The translations under genes and the position numbers were made by a program. The notes under the pieces are model-generated. The model ran no database searches. It was not told where the DNA came from and worked only from the letters and a program-made list of their open reading frames with translations. A stretch of 64,000 nt of DNA from Lunularia cruciata (Eukaryota; Streptophyta; Marchantiopsida; Lunulariales; Lunulariaceae): NCBI GenBank assembly GCA_948567375.1, contig OX419761.1:52020501-52084500 (forward strand), given 5' to 3'. Shown in pieces: positions 1 to 12,505 of this stretch (position 1 is the stretch's first letter; each line of letters opens with the position of its first letter).

Positions 1-3000
1 TGTCTTCGGGGTGAAACCCAAAGTAAAGTGACTGTGGGTCATAAGGCGAAGTACTTTGAAATGCCGTGTCAACATACAATACGAAGTAAATTGTCTTCGG
101 AGCGGGGGGAGCTCAACCCAAGGCAAAGACAGTCTAACAACCTTTCATTGGGGTGAGAAATTCAAGAAGGGGCCGTTTCAAAATTGGTGGCTCATACGCA
201 CAAAGGTTGAGTGACAGTGACAGTGACAGGTGCATGCCAGAGGTGTGATTTCTCGGTAGAAACTCAAAGCGACGGAAGACAAAGAAGTGCAACTCTATCA
301 AAATCGAAACTATAACGACAAAATGTCAAGCAATTTTCCTTCGCCGTTGAGGAGTCATCTTGCAGGTAATCGAGGAAACAGAAATAGAGTTGGACTCGTG
401 TTAGTGCATAAGGGAGAAGTCAAGAGAGAGAAATCGAGAGACCAAAAGAAAGCAGAAGAGATGGGAGGAGGGAAGAAGAACTCCAAATTTGCAGTGAGAA
501 ATCATGCAATTTGGAGATTAGATATAGTAGTGAGGATCGAAGTCTTGAGCCGACTTCGGATCACTTTTCTGGCATGGAACTGGAACGTAAGTTTTCCAAG
601 ATTCATGACGGAAATCATCGAGAGTAAATGTCTCGATGGTCCCGAGGAAGAAGGGAAGAGAGGAAATCTGGCTTGCTGGATAGAGTCGGATTGGAGACTT
701 GTACTCGGGAAGGAGCCAGGCTCAGAGCAGGGAGCCACGTTCTTGGGGAAAGGAGAGATAGCCCAAGAAATGCAGGAGGTGAGAGATGCCTTCTCGTCAA
801 AGAGGACAAAGAATGGGTATAAAGTTGAGAGCTATAAAGACCCAGTGAGGAGAGGAATTGTGAGTGCACTAATGGCCCTCCTAAAGCCGGAGAGAACTAC
901 CTATGTGATGAAACACCAAGCGGTGTTCTTTCACAAGTTATTTGCAAGAGAACCAATAAATTGGGCAAGGTGCTTTCACGGAAGAACGAGGCAGATGGTG
1001 TGGAATCTGCGGGATAAGTCGCCTCCACACTACATTGTACCATTTGCAGCCCATTTTTACCTCGGGTTAAATCTGCTCAATTTGGCGGAGCGTAATCAAA
1101 TGGTGTCTCATTTCCATCCTGATTTGAGAAGAGAGGTCGACGCGGAGGATCAACAATACATTCTCCAAATCCGGAGCACGGACAATTACTATGCAAAGAC
1201 AGGGAAGAACATGGAGGTCGTTGAAAGTACCCCGACAAAGAAGAGAACTCGGCAAGCAGAAGCCAAAGAAAACAAGAAACCTCGGAAAATGCAGAAAAAT
1301 AACCCAAGGCGAGGAATGGTGGTGATTGAGTCGGAAGATGAAGACTCAGAAGGTGAAGCCGAGCTCAAGACGGAGGACTTGGACCGTAAGGAGGAACCTG
1401 AGCTGACATTGCAAAGTGGAGATACGAGCAGTGATAGTGAGGAAGGAGGAGAGATGACATCGGTACCAGTGGCTGAAGAATACGAAGAAGAAATGCAAGC
1501 CGAAGTAGAAACCAAAGACAATGCGGCGCTGGAAGATGAAATACCAGTGTGCGAAGAGAAGAAGATTGTAGTACAGCAAGGAATTTGCTCAAGACGTAAG
1601 GCGAAGTGTGAAGCGGGACCAAGTAGAGTGAAGGAAGAGGTAGAAGGAAGCTCGGGCAGTGAGGCATCAATCCCAATACAAAGACTCCAGAGAAGAAGGT
1701 GAGTATCGAGAGAACACGAGGAAAGAAGAGAGACCACTCCGTGGGAGGATGAAGTTGTCAGTAATGGAGTAGATTACCTACAGATGGTAGTATGCCTGCT
1801 GTTGGTGAAGATGGAGAAGAAGAAGAAGGAGATGCAGTCTACTTGTCCAGAGGTAAAGACTGTGTTGCAGGTCTTATCAAGATTGGAAGAAGAAAACTCG
1901 GAGTTGAAGAAGAGTATAACCCGAGGTGAGGAAGAGAGAGAAGTATTGCGAGCGGAAGCAATCGAGAGGAGTCAGGTAATTGAAGACCTGAAGAGAGAAG
2001 TGAGTTATAGAGAAGATCTTGCGAGGAAGAGTGACATCGCAAGGGAGAGATAGGTAGCGGAGCATGAAATCTTGAAGCAGTAGTTTGCTGATTCAAGAGT
2101 CAAACTTATCCATGCTATAGCGAGGGTAGCATCAAAGGATCAAGAGCTCGATCGAGTGATGGAGAGTATGGAGGAGAAGAAGCAACTCTGGCAGCGAGAG
2201 TTGGCTACAAGATATAGAGAAGAAGAGAGATTACGAGACTTACTTCGTAATCAGGAAGAGAAGGTTGCACAGAAGGAGAAAGAGAAGGAAGCAGTGAAGG
2301 CCAAATTTGAAGAAGAATTGGCGATGTATAGAGAAGAATGGCTCGCAGATCGGGAACGCAAACGCAAGACAAGATTGGAGCCATTGAAGGAAATTGTCCT
2401 CAGAGTTAACGTGATGTTGAGTACATGGCCAGCGTTTGAATTGAGGAGACAAGATTGCACGAGTTAAAACTGTTGGTGCAAGAAACGAGGCGAAGTTAAG
2501 CAAAAGACACGGATTTGAATGCCTTGTTGATTAAATTGAGAACTCGTGTAGATAGGAAGATCTTAGAAGTAGAAGACAATATTGCAATTAGATTAGACTT
2601 AGTGAGAATAGAGTTAGAAAAGCTTTGGCAGGATGTTAAGGCAAAACCCGAAGTAGATAACATAGGGATCCAAATGTCTTTGGAGTTGCACTCAGAGACA
2701 TTAGAGAAGAGTGGGTCGAAGGATGAGGAGTTAGATAGATTAACCACTAGTGCAATTTCAGATCAAGAAAGAGAATTGCTGGATCTGGTAGAAGATGTGG
2801 GAGATCTGAAACCCAAGGAAAATGTAGTAGGAAGTAAGATTACTTCGGGTTTGGGTTTGAAAAGAGGAAGAAGTAGACATCGGATCGGAGTAGAAACCGA
2901 TTTGAGATTTGAAGGGGCAGATATGAAGAGGTGCATTGTCATTTTGGATCTGTAGGTTAGAACAGTTGTTGTAGAACGGTATAGTTGTTAGAACTGTTGA

Positions 3001-3661
3001 TTGCTTCACTATTTAAGAGTGGCATTCGCAGTATTATGTTGTTCAGTGCTCATTATTTCTGAGAATAGATAAAGCAAAGTGCTGTGAAGCAGTGCTCGTC
3101 GCTTGAGCTTGATTCCGAGTATCAACTTTGTGTCTATGTTTGTGAGTGTTTGGAGAAATTCGAAGTGCAAGTCAAAGTGCTTGTTGGATGTTGGATTCCA
3201 CAGCCTTGATCTTTGTTCTATGTGTTTGATCTTGAGTGAAGTGCAATCGAAGCAATGCCTTGACAGATCTGAGAGGAATTGTAGTGTTGGTAGTATTCTG
3301 CGTTTGTGAGTGCAGTGCGAAGTTGATGTGAAGCAATTTTGATCGAGGAAGTTGTGCCTTAAGTGGAGGGGTAGAACACAATTCTGAGGCGAAGTTGTTT
3401 TGCAGTGAAGTGTCGTTTTCGGGAGAGCCTGAATCATCACAATCAAGATTGTTTGGAAATAATTGAAGGAGTGTGAATTTGTGACAAGATTGCGAGTCAG
3501 TGCTTGTTAGTCTCTTCTGGGTGTGGTTTCTACCTGAGAGACTCAAGAAGAACTGAAATTGTTACTTTGCTTTGTATTTGACCAATTCTGACTCGTATCT
3601 CTGCGGGAACGAACTTTACTTACCTGATTACTGCAAAAGTGATATTTGCCGGGTTGTCACA
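1..3661 (+). mobile_element. GL1: giant coding LTR, left end cut by the window
   Basis: First of twelve copies of the GL repeat. By comparison with GL7 the first 97 bases lie outside the window. It ends with GTGATATTTGCCGGGTTGTCACA, the shared 3' terminus of the family, and is followed at 3662 by unrelated sequence. It carries the family gene in the same sense, then a non-coding tail of about 700 bases with a TATTTAAG box near 3010. No direct repeat links its two ends, so it is not a small complete LTR element. I interpret it as a solo LTR of the gypsy2 family because GL4 abuts a primer-binding site and gag. The target duplication cannot be tested because the left flank is missing. Confidence 0.8.
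323..2955 (+). pseudogene. GL-encoded coiled-coil protein, broken copy in GL1
   Basis: Reading frame from the family start codon (Met-Ser-Ser-Asn-Phe) at 323. It is open to a TGA at 1700-1702, where other copies have CGA. Further in-frame stops lie at 2051 (TAG for CAG/CAA) and about 2081 (TAG for CAG), and a frameshift lies near 2440-2470. The N-terminal domain, acidic segment with VVIESEDEDSEGE, basic IPIQRLQRRR and coiled coil are all recognisable. Function is unknown. I chose ATG 323 because it is shared by all copies; an upstream in-frame GTG at 287 is not conserved as a start. Confidence 0.75.
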
Positions 3662-3727
3662 ATCTCCACTCTGCAGAATTGACCCTTCCTCACAATGTCA
3701 CTCAAATCTCCCAACCAGTATGTGACA

Positions 3728-6700
3728 TGTGACAACCCGGCAAATATCACTTTTGCGGTAATTGGGTAAATAAAGTTTGTTCCCACAGAGATACGATTCA
3801 GAAATGTCCAAATACAAAGTCAAACAGTAACAATGTAGTTCTTCTTGGTTGCGTCTTTAATCTCTCAGGTAGAAACCATACCCATAAGAGAGTAACAAGC
3901 ACTGACTCGCAGTCTTGTCACAAATTAACACTCCTTAATCACAACTCCATCAAATCTTTCCAAACAATCTTGATTGTGATGATTCAGGCTCTCCCAAAAA
4001 TGGCACTTCACTACAAAACGACTTTGCCTCCAAATTGTGTTCCACCCCTCCACTAAAGGCACAACTTCCTCGATCGAAATTGCTTCACATCAACTTTGCA
4101 CTGCACTCACAAATGCAAAATACTATAAACATTACAATTTCTCTCAGATTTGTCAAGGCATTGCTTCGATTGCACTTCACTTAGGATCAAACACATAGAA
4201 TGAAGATCAAGGCTATGGAATCCAACATCCAACAAGCACACTGACTTGCACTTTGAAATTCTTCACACACTCACAAACATAGACACAAAGTTGATACTTG
4301 GAATCAAGCTCAAGCGACGAGCACTGCTTCATAGCACTTCGCTTTATCTATTCTCAAAAATAATGAGCACTGAACAACAATTTCCTGCGAATGCCACTCT
4401 TAAGTAGTGAATCAATCGATAGTTCTAACAACTATACCGTTCTACAACAACTCTTCTAACCTGCAGATCCAAAATGACAATGCACCTCTTCATATCCGCC
4501 TCTTCATAATATCATAACTGTTACTAATCCGATCCGATGTCTACTTTTTCCTCGGCTTTCAAACCCGAACCCAAAGTAAATTTACTTCTTACTACTCTTT
4601 CCTCGGGTTTCATATCGTCTACTTCTTCTACCAGATCTAGCAATTGTCTTTCCTGATCTGAAATTCCATTAGTGGATAATCTATCTAACTCATCTCTTGA
4701 CCCACTCTTCTCTAATGTCTCCACTGGTAATTCCGAAGACATTTGTACTCCTACTTCATCTACTTCGGGGTTTGCTCTAACATCCTTCTGAAGTTTTTCT
4801 ATCTCTATTTTCACTAAGTCTAATCTAATTGCAATGTTGTCTCCTACTTCTAAGATTTTCCTATCTACACGAGTCCTAAGACTTATCAGCAATGCATTCA
4901 AATCTGTATCTTTTGCTTGTCTTCGCCTTGTCTCCTGCACCAACAACTTCAACTTGTGCAGCCTCGTCTCCTCAATCCAAATACTGGCTTCTGTACTTAG
5001 CATTGCATTCATTTGGAGGACTATCTCCTTCAATGGCTCCAATCTGGTCTTCCTCTCACGTCCACGATCTGCAAGCCAGTCCTTGCCAACTCCTCCTCAA
5101 ACTCAGCTTTCACCGTCTCCTTCTCCTTCTCCTTCTGTACAACCTTCTCCTCCTGATTACGAAGTAACTCTCGTAATCGGTCTTCTTCTCGGTGTTGTGC
5201 CACCAACTCTCTTTGCCGGAGCTGCTTCTTCTCCTTGACACTCTCCATCACCCTATCGAGCTCCTGATCCTTTGCTGCTACTCTCGCCATAGCATGGATT
5301 ACTTCTACTCTTGAATCAACAAACTGCTACTTCAAGATTTCATACTCTGCTACTTGTCTCTCCCTTGCTATGTCACTCTTCTTCACAAGATCTTCTTGAT
5401 AATTTACTTCTCTCTTCAGGTCTTCAATTACCTGACTTCTTACTACTGCCTCCGCTTGCAATACTTCTCTTTCCTCCTCACCTCGGGTTATACTCTTCTT
5501 CAACTCCGAGTTTTCTTCTTCTAATCTCACCAACACTTGCAATACAGTCTTTACCTCCGGACATGTCAACTGCATTTCCTTCTTTTTGTACTCCATCTTT
5601 ACCAGTAGAGAACATACCACATCCCGCAGGTACTCCACTCCATCGCTCAGGATTACTTCTTCTTGTGTGGCCACTTCTCTTCGTACTTCCTGTTCATCCG
5701 ATACTCGCCTTCTTCTCTGCAGTCTTCGTCTTGGAATCAAAGCCTCACTTCCCGAGCTTTCACTTACCTCTTTTGTTGCCTTACTCGGCCCTGCTTCACA
5801 CTTCACCTTACGTCTCGAGCGAACTCCTCGCTGTACTGCAATCTTCTTCTCTTCGGGCACAGTTACTTCGTCTTCCAACTGTGTGTTGTCTTCGGCTTCC
5901 ATCTCGGCTTGCACTTCTTCTTCGCATTCTTCAGCCACTGGCGCCGATGTCATTTCTCCTCCTTCATCACTATCACTACTCGTATCTCCACTCTGCAGCG
6001 TTAGCTCAGGCTCCTCCTCATGTTTTGAGTCTTCAGTTTTTAGCTCGGCATCTCCTTTTGAGTCTTCGTCCTCCGACTCAATCACCACCATACCTCGCCT
6101 CGGGTTGCCTTTCTGCATCTTCCGAGGTTCCTTTGTGTCTTTGGCATCATCTTGCCGACCCTTCTTCTTCGTAGTTGGGGTACTCACTATGACTTCCACG
6201 TTCTTCCCCGTCTTTGCATAGTAGTCATTAGTGCTCCTGATTTGCAAGATGTATTGCTGCTCCTTGACGTCGACTTCCTTTTGCACATCAGGATGGAAGT
6301 GCAACACCATCCGAGTCTGCTCTGCCGAGTTCAGCAAGTTGAGCTTGAGGTAGAAGTGTGCTGCAAACGGCACGATATAGTGTGGAGGTGACTTATCTTG
6401 CAAATTCCACACCATTTGCCTCGTTCTCTTGTGAAAACACCGTGCCCAATTGATTGGTTCTCCTGCAAAAAGCTTGTGAAAGAACACCGCTTGGTGTTTC
6501 ATCACATATGTGGTTTGCTCTGGCTTCAAGATAACCATCAGTGCACTCACGATTCCTCTCTTCATATGGTCTTTGTAGCTCTCAACCTTATACCCGTTCT
6601 TCGTCCACTTTGACGAGAAGGCATCTCTCACCTCTTGGGTCTCTTGAGCTATCTCTCCCTTCCCCAAGAATGTGGCTCCCTGCTCCGAGCCTGCTTCCTT

Positions 6701-7501
6701 CCCGAGTACGAGTCTCCAATCCGACATTGTCCAGCAAGCCGGATTTCCTCTCTTCCCTTCTTCCTTGGGTCCATCAAGACACTTGCTCTTGATGATTTCT
6801 GTCATGAATCCTGGAAAGCTTACATTCCAGTTCCATGCCAGAAATGTGATCCAAAGTTGGCTCAAGACTTTGATCCTCGCTATTACATCTAACCTCCAAA
6901 TCGCATGATTTCTCACTATGAATTCAGAGTTCTTCTTTCCTCCTCCCATCTCTTCTGCCTTCTCAATATCTCTCGATTTCTCTCTCGTGACTTCTCCCTT
7001 ACGCACTACCACAATTCCAACTCTATTTCCCTTCCCATGATCACCTGCAAGACAACTTCTCAAAGGCGAAGGAAATTACTCGACATTTCTTTGTTGCAAG
7101 TTTGATCTTTATAGAGTTGCGCTTCTTTCTCTTCCATCACTTTGAGTTTCTACCAAGAAATCACACCTCCTGCATGCACCTGTCACTGTCAATCAACTTT
7201 CACGCATATGGGCCGCCGGTTGTTGAATGGTCCCTTCTTGAACTTCTTGCCCCGACGAAAGTTTGTTAGACTATCTTCGCCTCGGGTTGAGCTCCCCCCA
7301 ATACAAAGACAATTTACTTCGGGTTGTATGCTGATAGGGCATTTCCAAGTACTTTGCCTTATAACCCAAAGTCACTTTACTTCGGGTTTCATCCCGAAGA
7401 CTCTTTTCTTTGCCTTCTTCGGCCATACAGGCGCAATACAACTTCTCTATACACTTCTTCTCCTTTATTTTGGAAAAATACCAAAAAATGTGTGCACCAC
7501 A
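3728..7501 (-). mobile_element. GL2: giant coding LTR with 5-bp target duplication
   Basis: A complete 3774-bp GL copy in reverse orientation. It reads TGTGACAACCCGG at the left edge and GTGCACCACA at the right edge, so TG/CA termini in its own sense. The flanks carry the 5-bp duplication TGACA (3723-3727 and 7502-7506), which marks integrase-type insertion. Removing the copy and one duplication joins 3727 to 7507 in one sequence. No primer site, polypurine tract or gag/pol lies inside, consistent with a solo LTR. Confidence 0.88.
4524..7086 (-). pseudogene. GL-encoded coiled-coil protein, broken copy in GL2
   Basis: The family start codon is at 7086, but a lost A just after it shifts the frame; from about 7063 the frame is open for 578 codons. 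A TAG lies at 5327-5329 (CAG in intact copies) and a frameshift at about 5060-5100, after which the last 173 codons run to 4524. The long uninterrupted stretch shows the whole architecture: basic N terminus, conserved domain with INWARCF and YIVPFAAHFYL, acidic VVIESEDEDSKGD, basic RRRLQRRRR and coiled coil. Function unknown. Confidence 0.75.
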
Positions 7502-8212
7502 TGACAGTCCTATGAAATTTTTCACACTTGATCATAACTTCAGGGCATCCCTCTTTGCAAAATTGCAGATCTTTTCATTGAGCCATTTGGCCTAGAAACC
7601 TTTCTATTCAGCACACATATTTCAGATTTGGTCTTAAAACCACCCCACTCACTTCAAAAACTCATAACTCCCTGCTCAAGAATGATCTCTCTCTAATTTT
7701 TGTGTCAGCAGGTAGGATATAACGCATTGAATTTTCTTCAAAAGTTTCACATGAATCCACTGAAAATTGAAAAAATGGCAGACTCTGTGCAATTTTCTAG
7801 AGAGCATGCAATTGCGGGAGCAGTTTACCCTATCAAATTTCAAAAATTCTAGCCCAATGCACATAATAGCTCTCACAATAATTCCAAGTGTGATAATTGA
7901 AAGATAACCCAAGCTATCATGTGTAGAAATTTCAAGTTCAGATCTCAAACTTGAGATTTTGCCCAAAATCATCTTAATTCCCAAAATCTGCAATCCACCT
8001 CACACAATCTATCCAAATCCTCTCATGTGTATAAGATGTACAAAATCACCTCAAAGACATCATAATGAAGTACAGGGTATACAAATGGATCTTGGTTCTC
8101 TAACATAAGTTTAGCCCTCTCCTCTCCTAATGTTCTCTCCAAGTGAGCTCTCATAGCCTCCTTTTGCCTAATGTAGAATTGAACGCGGAACATTATCTTG
8201 CCTTCTAGAGAG
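7502..8212 (-). other. Leader region of a gypsy1-type element (minus), continuing into 3662-3727
   Basis: This AT-rich stretch lies directly downstream (minus strand) of the primer-binding site at 8213-8230, and continues across GL2 into 3662-3727. It should be the 5' leader and start of gag of a gypsy1-type element. Only a weak open stretch (about 8295-8023, minus) is visible and I recognise no domain in it. I could not align it with the gag of the plus-strand gypsy1 copy at 29.9 kb. The rest is not coding as far as I can tell. Confidence 0.45.
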
Positions 8213-8230
8213 GTCCCGACAACGGAACCA
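8213..8230 (-). promoter_or_regulatory. Primer-binding site, tRNA-Asp type, gypsy1 minus copy
   Basis: Minus strand reads TGGTTCCGTTGTCGGGAC, five bases after the LTR end. It resembles the usual plant gypsy tRNA-Asp primer site (TGGCGCCGTTGCCGGGGA) with several mismatches. It fixes the orientation of the LTR at 8236-12797 as a 5' LTR. Confidence 0.7.
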
Positions 8231-8489
8231 AAAATTGAGCTGGCCTGTCTCTCACTCAGGATGAACCTCTGATGGCTATTATGGTAGCACACCATGGACT
8301 AAGAAGGCAAGGAACCCCAACTCCATCATACTCCTCCAAGGCTAACACTCCAAGACTCCAGACATTGCTCACTAGAGAACTCAATGAGAGAGAGATAGTT
8401 GCAAATGAAAGGATCATGAGTACCTCCTCATCCCTTGTTTATATACTTGTGAAATAGTTACGCACCAAAGTTACTAATTACTAGAGTAA

Positions 8490-8632
8490 CTCAAGTTACT
8501 AGACTAAAAGTCAAGTAAAGTCAAAAAGTAGAAAGGAATATCCATTCACATGGGCATATTCCCCTAAGCATGTGGTCTTATCTTGACCCAACCACTAAGT
8601 CAAGAATTCCTTCACATGGGCTATCCTTGGAC
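8490..8632. repeat. 143-bp direct repeat left of GL3
   Basis: Near-identical to 12363-12505 (both begin CTCAAGTTACTAGAC and end TTGGAC). It is gypsy1 LTR sequence present on both sides of GL3. Normal GL insertions duplicate only 5 bp, so this is an abnormal junction. The left GL3 edge has lost about six terminal bases and joins at a shared GAC. Confidence 0.85.
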
Positions 8633-11600
8633 AACTCGGCAAATATCACTTTTGCGGTAATCGGGTAAGTAAAGTTCGTTCCCGCAGAGATACGAGTCAG
8701 AAATGGTCAAATACAAAGTAAAATAACAATTTCAGTTCTTCTTGGTTGCGTCTTTAATCTCTCATGTAGAAACCACACCCAGAAGAGAGTAACAAGCACT
8801 AACTTGCAGTCTTGTCACAAATTCACACTTCTTAATCACAACTCCATCAAATCTTTCCAAACAATCTTGATTGTGATGATTCAGGCTCTCCCGAAAACGG
8901 CACTTCACTACAAAATGACTTCGCCTCAAAATTGTGTTCCACCTCTCCACTGAAGGCACAACTTCCTCAATCAAAATCGCTTCACATCAACGTTGCACTA
9001 CACTCACAAATGCAGAATACTACCAACACTACAATTCTTGTCAGATCTGTCAAGGCATTGCTTTGATTGCACTTCAGTCAGGATCAAACACACAGAATGA
9101 AGATCAAGGTTGCGGAATCCAACATCCAACAAGCACTGTAACTTGCACTTCAAATTTCTCCACACATTCACAAACATAAACACAAAGTTGATACTCGGAA
9201 TCAAGCTCAAGCAACGAGCTCTACTTCACAGCACTTTGCTTTATCTATTCTCAGAAATAATGAGCACTGAACAACATTTGACTACGAATGCCACTCTTAA
9301 ATACTGAGGCAATCGACAATTCTTACAACTATACCGTTCTACCACAACTGTTCTAACCTGCAGATCCAAAATGACAATGCACCTCTTCATATCTGCCTCT
9401 TTAAATCTCAAATCTGTTACTACTCCGATCCCATGTCTACTTCGTCTTTGGCTTTCAAACCCAAACTCAAAGTAATCTTACTTCCTATCACTTTTTCCTT
9501 GGGTTTCAGATCTCCTACTTCTCTTACCAAATCCAGCAATTCTCTTTCCTGATCTGAAATTTCACTAGTGGGTAATCTATCTAACTCCTTATCTCTCGAC
9601 CCACTCTTCTCTAATGTCTCTGATGGTAACTCCAAAGACATTTGGACTCCTATGTTATCTACTTTGGGTTTTGCTCTAACATCCTTCCAAAGTTTTTCTA
9701 ACTCTTTTTTCACTAAGTCTTATCTAATTGAAATGTTATCCTCTACCTCTAACACCTTTCTATCAACACAAGTTCTTAGTTTTATTAACAAGGCATTCAT
9801 CTCGGTGTCTTTCGCTTGTCTTCACCTCGTCTCCTGCACCAACAGTTTTAACTCGTGCAGTCGCGCTTCTTCAATTCGAATAATGGCTTCTGTACTTAAC
9901 ATCACATTTACCCTGAGGACTATCTCCTTCAATGGTTCCAACCTTGTCTTCCTTTCTTGTTCCCGATCTGCAAGCCATTCCTCTCGGTACATCTCCAACT
10001 CTGCCTCAAATTTGGCTTTCACCATCTCCTTCTCCTTGTAATCGGTCTTCTTCTTTATACCGCGCAGACAACTCTCTTTGCCAGAGTTGCTTCTTCTCCT
10101 CCATACTCTCCATCACTCTATCAAGCTCTTGATCCTTTGCTGCCACCCTCGCCATAGCATGGATAAGTTCTACTCTTGAATCAGCAAACTGCTGCTTCAA
10201 GATTTTGAATTCAGCTACCTGTCTTTCCCTTGCTATGTCACTCTTCCTCACAAGATCCTCTCGATAATTTACTTCTCTCTCCAGGTCTTCAATTACCTAA
10301 CTTTGCTATACTGCCTCCGCTCGCAATACTTCTCTCTCCTCCTCACCTCGGGTTATACCTCTCTTCAACTCCAAGTTCTCTTCCTCTAATCTCGATAGGA
10401 CTTGGAAAACAGTCTTCACCTCTGGACAAGTCGAATGCATCTCCTTCTTCTTGTGCTCCAACTTCACCAACAACGGGCACACTACCTCTCACAGGTAATC
10501 GACTCCATCACTGGCAACTACTTCCTCCCACGGAGTGGTCTCTCTTTTCTCCTCATGTTCTCCTGATACGCGCCTTCTTCTCTGGAGTCTTCGTATTGGG
10601 ATTGATGCCTCACTGCCCAAGCTTTCTTCTACTTCTTCCTTCCCTCTACCTGGCCCCGCTTCACACTTTGCATTATGTCGCCAGCAAACTCCTTGCTGCA
10701 CTGCGATCTTCTTTTCCTCGGCCAGTGGAACTTCGTCTTCCAACGGCGAGTTGTCTTCAGCTTCCACCTCGGCTTGCACTTCTTCTTCTTCCTTGTTAGC
10801 CGCTGGCGCCAATGTCATCTCTCCTCCTTCTTCATTGTCATTGTTTGTATCTCCACTCTGCAATGTCAGTTCAGGTTCTTCCTCATGTTCCGAGTCCTCC
10901 GTCATGAGCTCGGCCTCACCTTCTGAGTCTTCATCTTCTGACTCAATCACCACCATACTTCACCTCGGGTTACTTCTCTGCATCTTCTGAGGTTTCTTGC
11001 TTTCTTTGACTTCTCCTTGCCGACTCCTCTTCTTTGTCGGGGTACTTACTACGACCTCCACATTCTTTCATGTCTTCGTGTAGTAGTCGTCCGTGCTCCG
11101 GATTTGGAGAATATATTGCTGCTCCTCGACATCGACCTCCTTTCGCATATCCGGATGAAAGTGCGACACCATCTGATTCCGCTCCACCGAGGTCAGTAGA
11201 TTGATCCCGAGGTAGAAGTGTGCTGCAAACGGCACAATGTAATGTGGAGGCGACTTATCCCACAAATTCCACACCATCTGCCTTGTTCTCCCGTGAAAAC
11301 ACCTCGCCCAATTGATAGGTTCTCCTGCAAACAACTTATGCAAGAACACTGCTTGGTGTTTCATCACATAAGTCGTTCTCTCCGGCTTCAAGATTGCCAT
11401 GAGAGCACTCACAATTCCCCTCTTGACAGGATCTTTGTAGCTCGCAACCTTATACCCATTCTTCATTCTTTTTGACGAGAAGGCATCTCTCACCTCCTGT
11501 GTTTCTTGGGCTATCTCTCCTTTCCCCAAGAATGTGACTCCCTACTCCAAGCCTGCCTCCTTCCCGAGTACGAGTCTCCAATCCGACTCTGTCCAGTAAG

Positions 11601-12362
11601 CCGGATTTACTCTCTTTCCTTCTTCCTTGGGTCCATCGAGACACTTACTCTCGATGATTTCTGTCATGAATCCTGGAAAACTCACGTTCTAGTTCCATGC
11701 TAGAAAGGTGATCCGAAGTCGGCTCAAGACTTTGATCCTTGCTATCACATCTAATCTCCGAATTGCATGATTTCTCACTGCAAATTTGGAGTTCTTCTTC
11801 CCTTCTCCCATCTCTTCTACTTTCTCACTTTCTCTCGATTTCACTCTTGCGACTTCTCCCTTGCGCACTAACATAAGTCCAACTCTATTTCCCTTTCCCC
11901 AATCACCTGCAAGACGACTCCTCAACGGCGAAGGAAAATTGCTCAACATTTTTTTGTTGCAGTTTTGATTTTTATAGAGTTGCACCTCTTCGTCTTCCAT
12001 CATTTTGAGTTCCTACCAAGAAATCACACCTCCAACATGCACCTGTCACTGTCAATCAACCTTCGCGCGTATGAGCCGCCAGTTTTGAAACGGCTTCTTC
12101 TTGAATTTCTCGCCTCGATGAAAGGTTGTTTGACTATCTTCGCCTCAAGTTGAGCTCCCCCCGATCCAAAGACAATTTACTTCGGGCTGTATGCTGAAAG
12201 GGCATTTTTGAGTACTTTGCCTTATGACCCGAAGTCACTTTACTTTGGGTTTCCTCCCAAAGACTCCTTTCTTTGCTTTCTTTGGTCATACAAGCGCAAT
12301 CCGACTTCTCTATACACTTCTTCTCCTTTATTTTGAAAAAAACAAAAAATGTGGGCACCACA
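8630..12362 (-). mobile_element. GL3: giant coding LTR inside a gypsy1 LTR, abnormal left junction
   Basis: GL copy of about 3.73 kb in reverse orientation. The right edge is intact (GGGCACCACA ending 12362). The left edge reads GGACAACTCGG instead of TGTGACAACTCGG, so the last bases of the LTR are lost or altered. The flanks are a 143-bp direct repeat of gypsy1 LTR rather than a 5-bp duplication. This suggests a later rearrangement or repair event at the left edge. Confidence 0.82.
9420..11949 (-). pseudogene. GL-encoded coiled-coil protein, broken copy in GL3
   Basis: Family start codon at 11949 (Met-Leu-Ser-Asn-Phe). The frame runs with stops at about 11689 (Trp-Asn then TAG), about 11068 and about 10489. 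A frameshift with a short deletion near 10020-10040 is followed by the C-terminal segments down to 9420. The SUMO-interaction-like VVIESEDEDSEGEAEL and the acidic region are kept. Decayed beyond use, but helpful for a family consensus. Confidence 0.72.
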
Positions 12363-12505
12363 CTCAAGTTACTAGACTAAAAGTCAAGTAAAGTCAAAAA
12401 GTAGAAAGGAATATCCATTCACATGGGCATATTCCCCTAAGCATGTGGTCTTATCTTGACCCAACCACTAAGTCAAGAATTCCTTCACATGGGCTGTTCT
12501 TGGAC
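12363..12505. repeat. 143-bp direct repeat right of GL3
   Basis: Partner of 8490-8632. Here the sequence continues uninterrupted (TTGGACTAAAGAAG) into the rest of the gypsy1 LTR, so this is the original arrangement and the left copy is the one cut short by GL3. Confidence 0.85.

Noticed and set aside
1189-1737. Long Ser/Leu-rich open frame antisense to the GL1 gene, and its like in every GL copy
   Set aside because: These are mirror frames of the Glu/Lys-rich coding strand. They have Ser, Leu and Phe runs expected from reversed GAA/GAG codons, and no motif.
3103-3309. A 68-residue frame in the GL tail, open in GL1, GL3, GL5, GL7, GL8 and GL10
   Set aside because: It lacks an ATG in the copies checked (it opens with TTG) and sits in the presumed R/U5 region. 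Open state in several near-identical young copies is not independent evidence. Kept only as a possible non-coding block.
5311-6174. 287-codon plus-strand frame across GL2
   Set aside because: Antisense to the well-supported GL2 gene and without any known motif.
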